A stretch of 64,000 nt of DNA. Origin: JACVRW01 sp963728495 (GTDB lineage Bacteria > Actinomycetota > Thermoleophilia > Solirubrobacterales > Thermoleophilaceae). A program made the translations under genes and the position numbers. The notes under the pieces were generated by a model that was not told where the DNA came from, made no database searches, and saw only the letters and a list, made by a program, of their open reading frames with translations. This document shows, piece by piece, positions 45,705 through 53,843 of this stretch. Each line of letters opens with the position of its first letter. Position 1 is the stretch's first letter. The stretch lies in contig CAVSKI010000007.1 of the NCBI GenBank assembly GCA_963728495.1, positions 620,001-684,000 of the forward strand, written 5' to 3'.

Positions 45705-45757
45705 GCGGGGCGGCCTACCAGCCGCCCCGCTCGTGATTTGGGGCCAGCCGCGGCCCC
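45705..45757. terminator. Two tandem hairpins between convergent genes
   Basis: Stem 1: GCGGGGCGGC (45,705-45,714), 6-base loop, GCCGCCCCGC (45,721-45,730), a perfect 10-bp stem. Stem 2: GGGGCC (45,740-45,745), loop, GGCCCC (45,752-45,757). No clean U-tract follows. The position between the 3' ends of the ice-binding-like gene and nrdJ fits a bidirectional terminator. Confidence 0.6.
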
Positions 45758-45799
45758 GAACCCCCGGTGCGTGAGAGCCGGCATCGCGCCGGAAGCCTG

Positions 45800-48634
45800 C
45801 TAGCCGCAGCCGGTGTTGTTGCCGCATGACGAGCACGTGTAACAGCTGCCCGTGCGCTGCATCATCCCGCCGCACTGAGCGCAAGCCGGGCCCAGGTCGA
45901 GGCCCTGCAGCCTGGCCGGGATCGCCGGGGGCTCGTCGGTCAGCGCGGCCGCCGCCGGCTTTGCCTCGGCCGTATGGCCATTGCCGCCGTTCGTCGCGCC
46001 GTTCGTGGGCTCGGGCTCATCGCCCTCTGCCGCCGGCCCTGCCGTGTCGCCGCGCATCAGCGCCTCCTGGGAGGCCTTGCGGGCCCGCACCTCGGCGGTG
46101 AGGATCCCGAGCTCCTCGTGGAGGTCGGCGTCGCCGTACCGGGAGGCCAGCCAGCGCATGATGTAGTCGGGCATCGACTTGGCGAACGGGATCTCCGGGT
46201 TGCCGGTGTAGCCCTCCGGCTCGAAGCGCATGTAGGCGAACTTGCGCACCAGTGTCTCCAGCGGCACGCCGTACTGGAGGCCGATCGAGATGGCCGTGGC
46301 GAACGCGTTCATCAGGCCCTTGATGGTGGAGCCCTCCTTGCCCACGTCCGTCAGGAAGACCTCGCCGATCGAGCCGTCCTCGTACTCGCCCGCGGTGATG
46401 TAGCCCTCGTGGCCGCCCACGGAGAACTTATGCGTGAGCGAATGGCGCTCGCGTGGCATGCGCCGGCGCGTGGGCCGGGCCGGCTCGACGGGCGCGGTCT
46501 CGACGAGCACCGGCTCGTCCTTGTTCTCGCCCGCGTCGGTCTTGAGAGCCTGCGCGGTCTTCGAGCCGTCGCGGTAGATCGCGAGCGCCTTGAGGCCCAG
46601 CCTCCAGCCGTCCAGGTAGACGCCGGCGATGTCCTCGACCGAGACCGACTCGGGCAGGTTGACCGTCTTCGAGATCGCCCCCGAGAGAAACGGCTGGGCC
46701 GCGGCCATCATCTTGATGTGGCCCATGGGCGAGATCGCTCGCTCTCCCACCGCCACGTCGAACACCGGCAGGTGCTCCTCGCGCAGGCCGGGCGCGCCCA
46801 CGATCGTCGCGTGCTCGGCGAGGTGGGCCTCGATCTGCTCGATCTCCTGGGCCGAATAGCCGAGCGTCTCCAGCGCCAGCGGCACCGTGCGGTTGACGAT
46901 CGTCATCAGCCCGCCGCCCACCAGCTCCTTGAACTTGACGAGCGAGAAGTCGGGCTCGATGCCCGTGGTGTCGCAGTCCATGAGGAACGAGATCGTTCCC
47001 GTGGGGGCGAGCACGGTGGCCTGGGAGTTGCGATAGCCGTTGATGGCTCCGATGTCGATCGCCTCGTCCCATGAGCGCCGAGCCGCATCGAGCAGGCTCG
47101 GGTCCGCGCACAGCGAGTGATCGATCTCATAGGCCGCCTGGCGGTGCTTGCGCATCACGTGCATGTGCGGATCGCGGTTCTCCTCGAAGCGCTCGTAGGC
47201 ACCGATGGCTCCGGCGACCTCGGCCGAGGTGCGGTACGCGCGGCCGGTCATGAGCGCGGTGATCGCGCCGCACAGCGCGCGGCCCTCGTCGGAGTCGTAG
47301 GCCACGCCGTTGGCCATCAGAAGGGCGCCCAGGTTGGCGTAGCCCATGCCGAGCTGGCGGAAGGCACGCGCGTTGACGCCGATCTCCTCGGTCGGATAGC
47401 TCGACGGCCCCACGACGATCTCCTGGGCCAGGATCACGATGTCCACGGCGTGCTCGAAGGCCTCGACGTCCACGGTGCCATCGGCCTGGCGGAACTTCAT
47501 GAGGTTGAGCGAGGCCAGGTTGCACGCCGAGTCGTCGACGTGCATGTACTCCGAGCACGGGTTGGAGGCGTTGATGCGACCCGAGTTCGGGCAGGTGTGC
47601 CACTCGTTGATCGTCGTGTCGTACTGAACGCCCGGATCGGCGCAGCGCCAGGCGGCGTCGGCGATCTGCTTCAGCAGGTCGCGGGCCTCCACGCGCGCGA
47701 GAACCGAGCCGTCCACCCGCGCCGTGAGCTCCCACTCCTCATCGCGCTCGGCGCGCTCCATGAACTCGTCGGTGATGCGCACCGAGTTGTTGGCGTTCTG
47801 GTACTGGATCGAGGCGAAGGCCTCGGAATCGAGGCGCATGTCGAAGCCGGCGTCGCGCAGGGCGAGCGCCTTCTCCTCCTCGCGCGCCTTGCACCAGATG
47901 AAGTCGAGGATGTCCGGATGGTCGATGTCGAGCACGACCATCTTGGCCGCGCGGCGCGTCTTGCCGCCTGACTTGATCGTGCCCGCCCAAGCGTCGGCCC
48001 CGCGCATGAAGGAGACCGGCCCGGAGGCAAAGCCGCCCTTCGACAGGTGCTCCTTCGAACCGCGGATGCGCGACAGGTTGATCCCCGAGCCCGACCCGCC
48101 GCGGAAGATCATGCCCTCCCGGGTGTTCCAGTCGAGGATCGACTCGATCGTGTCCTCCACGGAGAGGATGAAGCAGGCCGAGCACTGCGGATGCTCCTCG
48201 AAGCCCACGTTGAACCACACGGGCGAGTTGAAGGCCGCCATCTGGTGCAACAGGATGTGGGTGAGCTCGTGCTCGAAGGCCTCGGCGTCGTCGTCGGAGG
48301 CGAAGTAGCCGCCCTCGTGTCCCCAGCCCGCGATCGTGCCCGCGACGCGGCCGATCATCTGCTTGACCGAGGTCTCGCGCTCGGGCGAGTCGGCGCGGCC
48401 ACGGAAGTACTTCTGGGCCACGATGTTCGTGGCGTTCTGCGACCACGTGGAGGGAAACTCGACGCCCCGCTGCTCGAACGCGGGATCCGCGGGATCGCCG
48501 ATCACGGCGTCACGGATCTCCCACTCGACGCAGTCGAAGGGGTGCTCGCCCGGCTGCGTGAAGCGCCGCGGAACGCTGACCCCGTCACCGGTGGCGGTGA
48601 TGCTCGGGGCGGCGGCGCTACGACTGTCGGACAT
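45800..48634 (-). CDS. nrdJ: Vitamin B12-dependent ribonucleotide reductase (class II)
   Basis: 944 residues from the ATG at 48,632-48,634, preceded by GGAGAG. Catalytic features: FNSPVWFNVGFEEHPQCSACF, the cysteine in NPCSEYMHVDDSACNLASLNL (radical-site region), FRGGSGSGINLSRIRGSKEHL (substrate phosphate loop), and APTGTISFLMDCDTTGIEPDF. The C-terminus bears a zinc-ribbon with cysteine pairs (CAQCGGMMQRTGSCYTCSSCG). It reduces ribonucleotides with adenosylcobalamin and works with or without oxygen. Co-transcribed with nrdR, whose 3' end overlaps its start by 17 bases. Confidence 0.95.
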   Translation of the reverse strand: MSDSRSAAAPSITATGDGVSVPRRFTQPGEHPFDCVEWEIRDAVIGDPADPAFEQRGVEFPSTWSQNATNIVAQKYFRGRADSPERETSVKQMIGRVAGTIAGWGHEGGYFASDDDAEAFEHELTHILLHQMAAFNSPVWFNVGFEEHPQCSACFILSVEDTIESILDWNTREGMIFRGGSGSGINLSRIRGSKEHLSKGGFASGPVSFMRGADAWAGTIKSGGKTRRAAKMVVLDIDHPDILDFIWCKAREEEKALALRDAGFDMRLDSEAFASIQYQNANNSVRITDEFMERAERDEEWELTARVDGSVLARVEARDLLKQIADAAWRCADPGVQYDTTINEWHTCPNSGRINASNPCSEYMHVDDSACNLASLNLMKFRQADGTVDVEAFEHAVDIVILAQEIVVGPSSYPTEEIGVNARAFRQLGMGYANLGALLMANGVAYDSDEGRALCGAITALMTGRAYRTSAEVAGAIGAYERFEENRDPHMHVMRKHRQAAYEIDHSLCADPSLLDAARRSWDEAIDIGAINGYRNSQATVLAPTGTISFLMDCDTTGIEPDFSLVKFKELVGGGLMTIVNRTVPLALETLGYSAQEIEQIEAHLAEHATIVGAPGLREEHLPVFDVAVGERAISPMGHIKMMAAAQPFLSGAISKTVNLPESVSVEDIAGVYLDGWRLGLKALAIYRDGSKTAQALKTDAGENKDEPVLVETAPVEPARPTRRRMPRERHSLTHKFSVGGHEGYITAGEYEDGSIGEVFLTDVGKEGSTIKGLMNAFATAISIGLQYGVPLETLVRKFAYMRFEPEGYTGNPEIPFAKSMPDYIMRWLASRYGDADLHEELGILTAEVRARKASQEALMRGDTAGPAAEGDEPEPTNGATNGGNGHTAEAKPAAAALTDEPPAIPARLQGLDLGPACAQCGGMMQRTGSCYTCSSCGNNTGCG

Positions 48635-49190
48635 GAACTCTCCTTCGGGGGGAACGATTTTCGGGGGAAAGATCGATGCTGCTCTCAGTGCCGGACGGAA
48701 CGACTTCTTCCTCGATGGCCAGCTGGTCGGCACCCGGAAGCGGGTCCTCCTTGAAGCGGGCCACGACGGCCTCGAGCTCGTCGAGGTCGGCGAGATTGCG
48801 GTAGACCGAGGCAAACTGGATCGCGCTCACCGGATCGACGCGGGCCAGGCCGCGCTCGGCCAGCTCGCCGACTCGGGCCGCCTCGACCTCGGCGCCGTCG
48901 CGGCGCAGCTCGGCGGCGATCCATCCGGCCACGGCTTCGAGCTGTGCGTCGCTCACCGGGCGCCCGCCGGCCGCCCGAGCCAGCCCGCGCAGGAGCTTCT
49001 GGCTGTCGAAGCGCTCGCGTCGCCCGTCGCGCTTGGTCACCATCACGCGCGGCTCCTCGGCGCGCTCGTAGGTGGTAAAGCGCTCGCCGCACTCCTCGCA
49101 CTCGCGCCGCCGCCGCACGGCGTCACCCGGCTCCGACAAGCGAGAGTCGACCACGCGGGTGCTGTCGGAGGAGCAGAACGGACAGTGCAC
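48618..49190 (-). CDS. nrdR: Transcriptional repressor NrdR
   Basis: 190 residues from the GTG at 49,188-49,190. N-terminal zinc ribbon: VHCPFCSSDSTRVVDSRLSE then RRRRECEECGERFTTYERAE. ATP-cone domain: VMVTKRDGRRERFDSQKLLRGLARAAGGRPVSD and DPVSAIQFASVYRNLADLDE. NrdR binds nucleotides and represses ribonucleotide-reductase genes. The C-terminal extension (~40 residues beyond the usual end) is low-complexity. It overlaps the nrdJ start, and two candidate operator boxes lie directly upstream, so self-regulation of nrdR-nrdJ is likely. The GTG start is preferred because it puts the ribbon cysteines at residue 3. Confidence 0.95.
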   Translation of the reverse strand: MHCPFCSSDSTRVVDSRLSEPGDAVRRRRECEECGERFTTYERAEEPRVMVTKRDGRRERFDSQKLLRGLARAAGGRPVSDAQLEAVAGWIAAELRRDGAEVEAARVGELAERGLARVDPVSAIQFASVYRNLADLDELEAVVARFKEDPLPGADQLAIEEEVVPSGTESSIDLSPENRSPRRRVHVRQS

Positions 49191-49204
49191 AAGACGCTCA
49201 ATTC

Positions 49205-49250
49205 TACTACCTCTGGTAGTCGAATCCTGCCCGACCGCTACATATTGTGC
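49205..49250 (-). promoter_or_regulatory. Two candidate NrdR boxes upstream of nrdR-nrdJ
   Basis: On the minus strand, GCACAATATGTAGCGG (49,235-49,250) matches 12 of 16 positions of the NrdR-box consensus (ACACWATATATWGTGT), and ACTACCAGAGGTAGTA (49,205-49,220) is a perfect CTACC/GGTAG dyad in the position of the second box. Start-to-start distance is 30 bases, about three helical turns, as usual for NrdR box pairs. A TAGAAT at 49,201-49,206 may be the -10 element. Confidence 0.65.
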
Positions 49251-49255
49251 CCGCT

Positions 49256-50065
49256 CTATGCGACGAGAACGTCGCTGCGCGCCGCAATCGCGGCAAAGTC
49301 CGCCGGGTCGGCCGCCGCCAGCTCGCGCAGGTAGCGCTCGAGGCCGCCGGGCGCCGTGATGTTCAGGAAACGGACGGGCTCCTCGCTCGGGTTGGAGACC
49401 GTGTGCCTGTTGCCCGGCGGCACGAAGGCATAGCTGCCCGGGCCCGCCCGGTGCTCCTCCTCGCCGAGCACCACGCCGAGGGTGCCCTCCAGCACGTAGA
49501 ACGAGTCGGTCAGCCGCTCGTGTCGATGAGCGGGCGGCCCCGGGGCGCCGGGACCGAGCTCGAACTCGACCACCGAGACCGAGCCGAGGCCGTCGTCGGC
49601 GCCGGCCAGGATCAGGCCCGCGGCGCCGGGGCCGGGCGCGATTGCCTCGCCCTCCCCGGCGCGCCGCAGCACGCCGTCGCTCGCCGGGCGGGCGCCTTCG
49701 GCGGGCGGGTCGTGCTGGTCGAAGCTCGGGTCGTTGCGGCGCAGCCACTCCTCGAACCCGCAGCCGGGGGCGTGCAGGTTGATCCAGCGCGCGCCGTCGG
49801 TCCGGTAGCGGTGGACGAGCTCGGGCGGGGCCAGCGCGAAGTCGCCGGGACCGAGCACGTGCTCCTCGCGGCCGAGCAGGACGGTGAGCTCCCCTTCCAG
49901 CACGCGGAAGCCGTCGGCGTGGTGATGATGGATGTGGGGCTCCGTTGAGCCGGCGCCCTCCGTTTCGGTGAGCACCAGTCCCTCGAGGGCGCACTTGATC
50001 CGGATGCGCCCGCCGATGTCCTCGCCCTCGCCGGGGCCGAGCAACTGCGGGGTGTCTGCTGTCAT
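49256..50065 (-). CDS. Bicupin-type cupin domain protein
   Basis: 269 residues with two tandem cupin domains. First: TEPHIHHHHADGFRVLEGELTVLLG and GDFALAPPELVHRYRTDG. Second: PPAHRHERLTDSFYVLEGTLGVVLG and GSYAFVPPGNRHTVSNPSEEP. Both keep the HxH...E and later His metal ligands of the germin-like cupins. Non-haem metal enzymes, storage proteins and regulators share this fold, so the function is open. Transcribed in the same direction as nrdR, with its stop 66 bases upstream of nrdR. Confidence 0.85.
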   Translation of the reverse strand: MTADTPQLLGPGEGEDIGGRIRIKCALEGLVLTETEGAGSTEPHIHHHHADGFRVLEGELTVLLGREEHVLGPGDFALAPPELVHRYRTDGARWINLHAPGCGFEEWLRRNDPSFDQHDPPAEGARPASDGVLRRAGEGEAIAPGPGAAGLILAGADDGLGSVSVVEFELGPGAPGPPAHRHERLTDSFYVLEGTLGVVLGEEEHRAGPGSYAFVPPGNRHTVSNPSEEPVRFLNITAPGGLERYLRELAAADPADFAAIAARSDVLVA

Positions 50066-50096
50066 CGGTTGAGCCTACGCCGGGAGGGCGTGAAGC

Positions 50097-51023
50097 TCAG
50101 CGCAGCGAGGCCAGGGTCAGCTCCAGGCCCTCGTCGAGATCGACCCTCGCCTCCCATCCCAGCTCCTCGCGGGCGCGCGACGTGTCGAGGTATATGCGCT
50201 GCACCTCGCCGGGACGGGCCGGGGCGTGGGCGGCCTGAAAGCCGTTGTCGGAGTGCCGGGCGAGCACGCTGACGATGTCGAGCACGCTGGTCTCAACGCC
50301 GCGCCCGATGTTGATGGCGCCGTTCGCCTGGGCTTCGGCGGCGCGCAGGTTGGCCTCAACCACGTCCCCCACATAGATGTAATCGCGCGTCTGCTCGCCG
50401 TCGCCGAAGATCTGTGGGGTCCTGTCCTCGAGCAGCGCGCCGCAGAAGATGGCGATCACGCCCGCCTCGCCGAGCGGGTCCTGGCGCGGGCCGAAGACAT
50501 TGCCGTAGCGGAGCGAGAGTGTGTTGAGCCCGTGCAGGCGGCGAAACAGCTCGCAGTACTGCTCGGCGCAGAACTTCGAAAGGCCGTAGGGGGCCTCGGG
50601 CGCCACGGGGTGGTCCTCCGGCGCGGGCAGCACCTGACCCTCCCCGTAGATGGCCCCGCCCGTGGAGGTGTTGACGACCCGGGCGACCTCGTGCGTCTGG
50701 GCGGCCCGCAGCACGTTGACGGTGCCCCCCACGTTGATGCCGGCGTCGTGCGCCGGGTCGGCCACCGACTTGCGTACGTCGATCTGGGCGGCGAGGTGGA
50801 AGATCACATCGGGCTTCGCACGGCCCACGGCGTCCGAGACGGCCCGGGCGTCGCGGATGTCGAGCTCGGCCAGCTCGGCCCCGTTCTGCACGGCCGGCTC
50901 GAGGTTCTCGCGCTTGCCGGTGGAGATGTCGTCGACCACGACCACCTCGTCCCCCCGCTCGATGAGCGCATCCACAAGGTTGGAGCCGATGAAGCCGGCG
51001 CCGCCGGTTACGAGCATCTTCAT
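50097..51023 (-). CDS. NAD-dependent epimerase/dehydratase (UDP-glucose 4-epimerase-like)
   Basis: 308 residues. MKMLVTGGAGFIGSNLVDALI, VVVDDISTGKRENL (acidic strand-2 end), FHLAAQIDVRKSVADPAHDAGIN, a Ser/Thr triad in VVNTSTGGAIYGEG, PYGLSKFCAEQY (Tyr-x3-Lys) and RYGNVFGPRQDPLGEAGV, with RDYIYVGDVV. This combination is typical of GalE-like UDP-glucose 4-epimerases and of close relatives such as UDP-N-acetylglucosamine 4-epimerases. The gene stands near cupin and tmk, outside the glycan locus, divergent from tmk with 63 bases between. Substrate not proven. Confidence 0.9.
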   Translation of the reverse strand: MKMLVTGGAGFIGSNLVDALIERGDEVVVVDDISTGKRENLEPAVQNGAELAELDIRDARAVSDAVGRAKPDVIFHLAAQIDVRKSVADPAHDAGINVGGTVNVLRAAQTHEVARVVNTSTGGAIYGEGQVLPAPEDHPVAPEAPYGLSKFCAEQYCELFRRLHGLNTLSLRYGNVFGPRQDPLGEAGVIAIFCGALLEDRTPQIFGDGEQTRDYIYVGDVVEANLRAAEAQANGAINIGRGVETSVLDIVSVLARHSDNGFQAAHAPARPGEVQRIYLDTSRAREELGWEARVDLDEGLELTLASLR

Positions 51024-51086
51024 AGCAGCGCCAGCCTAGTCAGCCCCTGGCGGCAGGGGCCGGTTGGATTGGTACGTTCGTGATGG

Positions 51087-51698
51087 ATGCGCGGTTTGTT
51101 CGTCACATTCGAGGGAATCGACCGATCCGGCAAAACCACGCAGGCCCGGCTCTTGTGCGAGGCGCTCGGCGCAGAGGCTCTGGGCGTGCGCGAGCCGGGC
51201 GGCACGCCGGCGGGCGAGCGTGTGCGCGACCTGCTCAAGGACGCCGCGGTGCCGCTCGGCTCGGAGGCCGAGGCGCTGCTGTTCGCCGCGGCTCGGGCCG
51301 AGCTCGTGGAGAAGGTCATCCGTCCCGCGCTGGAGGATGGGCGGGTGGTCGTTTCAGATCGCTTCCTCGACTCCTCGCTCGCGTACCAGGGCGGCGCCCG
51401 CGGGCTCGGGATCGACGAGGTGGAGGGCGTCAACCGCTTCGCCACCGGCGGTCTGGTTCCGGACCTCACCTTCCTGCTCGAGCTCGACACCGCCACCGCG
51501 GCGCGGCGCACCGGCGAGCGTGACCGCTTCGAGGACGAGGGCACCGAGCTCCAGCAGGCGGTGCTCGAGGCCTACGAGCGTCTCGTGGCCGCCGACCCCG
51601 GGCGCTGGCGGCGCCTCGACGCCACCCGCTCGCCCGAGCAGGTCCACTCCGAGGTGCTGGCCGAGGTGCAGGCTGCCCGCAGCGCAGCGCACGCATGA
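51087..51698 (+). CDS. tmk: Thymidylate kinase
   Basis: 203 residues. P-loop LFVTFEGIDRSGKTTQARLL near 4-20, the Tmk-characteristic REPGGTPAGERVRDLL with the DRX-like VVSDRFLDSSLAYQGGARGLG (DRY/F motif), and the lid region LDTATAARRTGERDRFEDEG. It phosphorylates dTMP to dTDP for DNA synthesis. The Arg-rich lid marks it as the bacterial type that carries catalytic arginine in the lid or P-loop. Its TGA overlaps the start of the delta-prime gene (ATGA). Confidence 0.95.
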   Translation: MRGLFVTFEGIDRSGKTTQARLLCEALGAEALGVREPGGTPAGERVRDLLKDAAVPLGSEAEALLFAAARAELVEKVIRPALEDGRVVVSDRFLDSSLAYQGGARGLGIDEVEGVNRFATGGLVPDLTFLLELDTATAARRTGERDRFEDEGTELQQAVLEAYERLVAADPGRWRRLDATRSPEQVHSEVLAEVQAARSAAHA

Positions 51699-52810
51699 CC
51701 GCTCCCCTGGCCGGCACCGAAGACCACCCTCAGGCGCGGATCGTGCTGTCCGCCGCGCTTGAGGCCGGCCCCTCCCACGCCTATCTGTTCCACGGACCGG
51801 CCGGCACCGGCAAGCGCACCGTTGCGCGCGCCTTCGCGGCCGAGCTGCTGGCCGAGGGGGCCGACGAGCCCGACGCGGCGCGCCTGCGGGTGCAGCACGG
51901 CAGCCATCCCGACCTCACCTGGGTCCGGCCCACAGGGGCCCACGTGATGCGCGTGGAGGACATCGACGGGCCAGTGGTGAGCGCAGCCACGCGGACCCCC
52001 TTCGAGGCCCGGCGCCGGGTGTTCGTGCTCGAGCGCGTGGACACCATGAACGACGAGGTGGCCAACCGCCTGCTGAAGACGCTCGAGGACCCGGCCCACT
52101 TCGTGCACCTGATCCTTCTCACCGACGCGCTCGGGCGGGTGATCGAGACCGTGGTCTCACGCTGCCAGCCAGTGCGCTTCGACCCGTTGCCGGCCAGGCG
52201 CATCGCCGAGGCGCTGGAGGCCGAGGGCGTGCCCGGCGAGCGCGCTCAGGCCTGCGCTCGGCTCGCGCTCGGCAACGCCGCACGGGCGCGGCTGCTGGCC
52301 TCGGCGGAGGGCGACGAGCTCCGCTCGGAAGTCGAGGCGTTTGCCGCGGCCGCGCTGGTGGGCGAGCCGGCAGAGTCCTGGAAGCCGATCCTCGACCGCG
52401 CCGAGCGAGGCCGCTCGGCAGTGGAGGAGTCGGTGGCGGCCGAGGCCCTGAAGCGCCTCGAGCTGGAGCCCAAGGGGCGTGAGCGGCGCGCGCTGGAGCG
52501 CGAGTTCGAAGATGCCGCGAAGCGCGACGGGCGCCGGGCCCGCACGGAGGTGCTCGATCTCGCACTGACCCTCACGGGCCTGGCCTTCCGCGACCTCGTC
52601 TGCCTGGCCGAGGACGCACCCGACGCCGTGCTGGGCGCCGACCACGCGGATCGGTTGGCCGAGCACGCTCGTGGTCGCGACGCGCGCCGCCTGCGCGAGG
52701 CGGTCGAGCGCTGTGAGGACGTTCGGCAGGCGCTCGAGCTGAATGTGAGCGAGGACCTGGCGCTGAGCGCGCTGGGCCTTCGCCTGGCGGCGCTCACGGG
52801 GGCGCCCTAG
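51695..52810 (+). CDS. holB: DNA polymerase III subunit delta-prime
   Basis: 371 residues. AAA+ clamp-loader subunit: AYLFHGPAGTGKRTVARAFA (intact P-loop), VFVLERVDTMNDEVANRLLKTLEDP (sensor and Walker B-like helix) and VVSRCQPVRFDPL with the SRC arginine-finger motif. The four zinc-binding cysteines known in many delta-prime proteins are absent from the N-terminal third. The C-terminal two-thirds are helical and Glu/Arg-rich (collar domain). It works in the clamp loader with tau/gamma and delta. Coupled to tmk, as in many bacteria. Confidence 0.9.
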   Translation: MTAPLAGTEDHPQARIVLSAALEAGPSHAYLFHGPAGTGKRTVARAFAAELLAEGADEPDAARLRVQHGSHPDLTWVRPTGAHVMRVEDIDGPVVSAATRTPFEARRRVFVLERVDTMNDEVANRLLKTLEDPAHFVHLILLTDALGRVIETVVSRCQPVRFDPLPARRIAEALEAEGVPGERAQACARLALGNAARARLLASAEGDELRSEVEAFAAAALVGEPAESWKPILDRAERGRSAVEESVAAEALKRLELEPKGRERRALEREFEDAAKRDGRRARTEVLDLALTLTGLAFRDLVCLAEDAPDAVLGADHADRLAEHARGRDARRLREAVERCEDVRQALELNVSEDLALSALGLRLAALTGAP

Positions 52811-53415
52811 AGAGTGGGCTCGGCTACCAGGTAGTAGAAGGCCACGGCCATCAGGGCGGTGGCGACCGCCCACGCCCCGGCCCAGGCCAGTCTCTCCCTC
52901 GGCTGCATCTGCGGCCGGGCGAGCCCGAAGATCACGCCCAGCTCGAACACGACGCAGGCGGCGACGAAGGGAATCAGCCCCCACAGGCCGGTGATGGCCA
53001 TGAGGATGTACACGGGCACCTGCGTGCCCGCGATCGCCCCGCCGGCCGAGAGCAGGAAGACGAAGTACTCGTTGTAGGTGTCGCGATAGATCGGCGTGCG
53101 AGGGTCGAGTGCCTCCGCGAACCTGTTGCGCTGCCCTTCCGCCATGGCCGCAATGATGCCACCCTCGCCCGCTCGGACCTCGACTGCCGCCACGGCGTCT
53201 CGGCAGCGCGCCAGTCGCCCGGGGCGCAGACCCGCCGCAATGCGTACCACGCGCCCGCTCGAGTCGAGGAACACCACATCGATCGCGAAGCGCATGCCGA
53301 ACGTATGCACCGAGCGACAGCGCGGAAAGAGCAGGGCCCAACCGTCGGGCGGACGGCGCCGCAGGGCCAGCCCGAGCAGGCGCCGGCGGAGGCTTCTGGC
53401 GACCACGATGTCCAC
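52807..53415 (-). CDS. DUF192 domain protein fused to a membrane domain
   Basis: 202 residues from the GTG at 53,413-53,415. The first ~85 residues are a DUF192-like domain: RRLLGLALRRRPPDGWALLFPRCRSVHTFGMRFAIDVVFLD is its signature. After ~100 residues comes a charged stretch, then three hydrophobic segments (EYFVFLLSAGGAIAGTQVPVYILMA, LIPFVAACVVFELGVIFGLA, WAVATALMAVAFYYLVA). Most DUF192 proteins are single-domain; the membrane extension is less usual. Its 3' end overlaps the holB stop by four bases and its start lies close to tRNA-Thr. Confidence 0.7.
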   Translation of the reverse strand: MDIVVARSLRRRLLGLALRRRPPDGWALLFPRCRSVHTFGMRFAIDVVFLDSSGRVVRIAAGLRPGRLARCRDAVAAVEVRAGEGGIIAAMAEGQRNRFAEALDPRTPIYRDTYNEYFVFLLSAGGAIAGTQVPVYILMAITGLWGLIPFVAACVVFELGVIFGLARPQMQPRERLAWAGAWAVATALMAVAFYYLVAEPTL

Positions 53416-53496
53416 TCCGGGAGAAGCCGAGGCAGGGCTACACTCGCCCCTGGAAACCATCCGCGCGCACTCGGCCAGCCGAGTGCTTGCGGCAAA

Positions 53497-53569
53497 GCCG
53501 ACGTAGCTCAGTTGGTAGAGCACCTCTCTCGTAAAGAGGATGTCGCCGGTTCGAGTCCGGCCGTCGGCT
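53497..53569 (+). tRNA. tRNA-Thr (CGU anticodon)
   Basis: 73-nt cloverleaf. Acceptor GCCGACG/CGTCGGC, D-stem GCTC/GAGC, anticodon stem CCTCT/AGAGG with loop CTCGTAA (anticodon CGT), T-arm GCCGG TTCGAGT CCGGC, discriminator T. No CCA is encoded. A 5'-truncated gene begins almost directly at its 3' end. Confidence 0.95.
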
Positions 53570-53577
53570 CTCAGTCC

Positions 53578-53784
53578 CCCGGCCTGGAGCGATTCGAGGC
53601 CGCGCGAGGCATCGCGACCCAGGACGGCGGCGCGGTCCCCTTCCAGCGCATCGCCGAGCTCACGTTCTAGGACATGGATGCGCTGCAGGCCGGCCTCGGA
53701 TCTGAGGAGGGGCAGGCGGCCGTCAACGACATTCCCAACTTCGCCACCGGCGGCGTGACGATCTTCTTCGCCGAGATCGACTGA
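53578..53784 (+). pseudogene. 5'-truncated EthD family protein with an in-frame stop
   Basis: In one frame from 53,578: PGLERFEAARGIATQDGG, VPFQRIAELTF, then TAG (53,668-53,670), then DMDALQAGLGSEEGQAAVNDIPN and FATGGVTIFFAEID ending at a TGA. This matches the C-terminal two-thirds of an EthD-type ferredoxin-like fold enzyme. The missing N-terminus (about 35-40 residues) should lie where the tRNA-Thr gene now ends, so the break coincides with the tRNA 3' end. One nonsense codon and truncation indicate a decayed gene. Confidence 0.7.
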
Positions 53785-53790
53785 CGGAGC

Positions 53791-53830
53791 TTGACATCGG
53801 CGCGCTGATTTGGTCGACTGTATCAGTCAA
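53791..53830 (+). promoter_or_regulatory. Promoter with candidate TetR operator upstream of tetR
   Basis: A -35 hexamer TTGACA at 53,791-53,796, then TCGACTG-TAT-CAGTCAA at 53,814-53,830, an inverted repeat with 7-base arms (one mismatch), overlapping the -10 position. A wider CTGAT/ATCAG dyad encloses it. The geometry fits autorepression by the TetR-type gene that follows, whose product would block the -10 region. Confidence 0.55.
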
Positions 53831-53843
53831 ATGTCTAAGTCTA

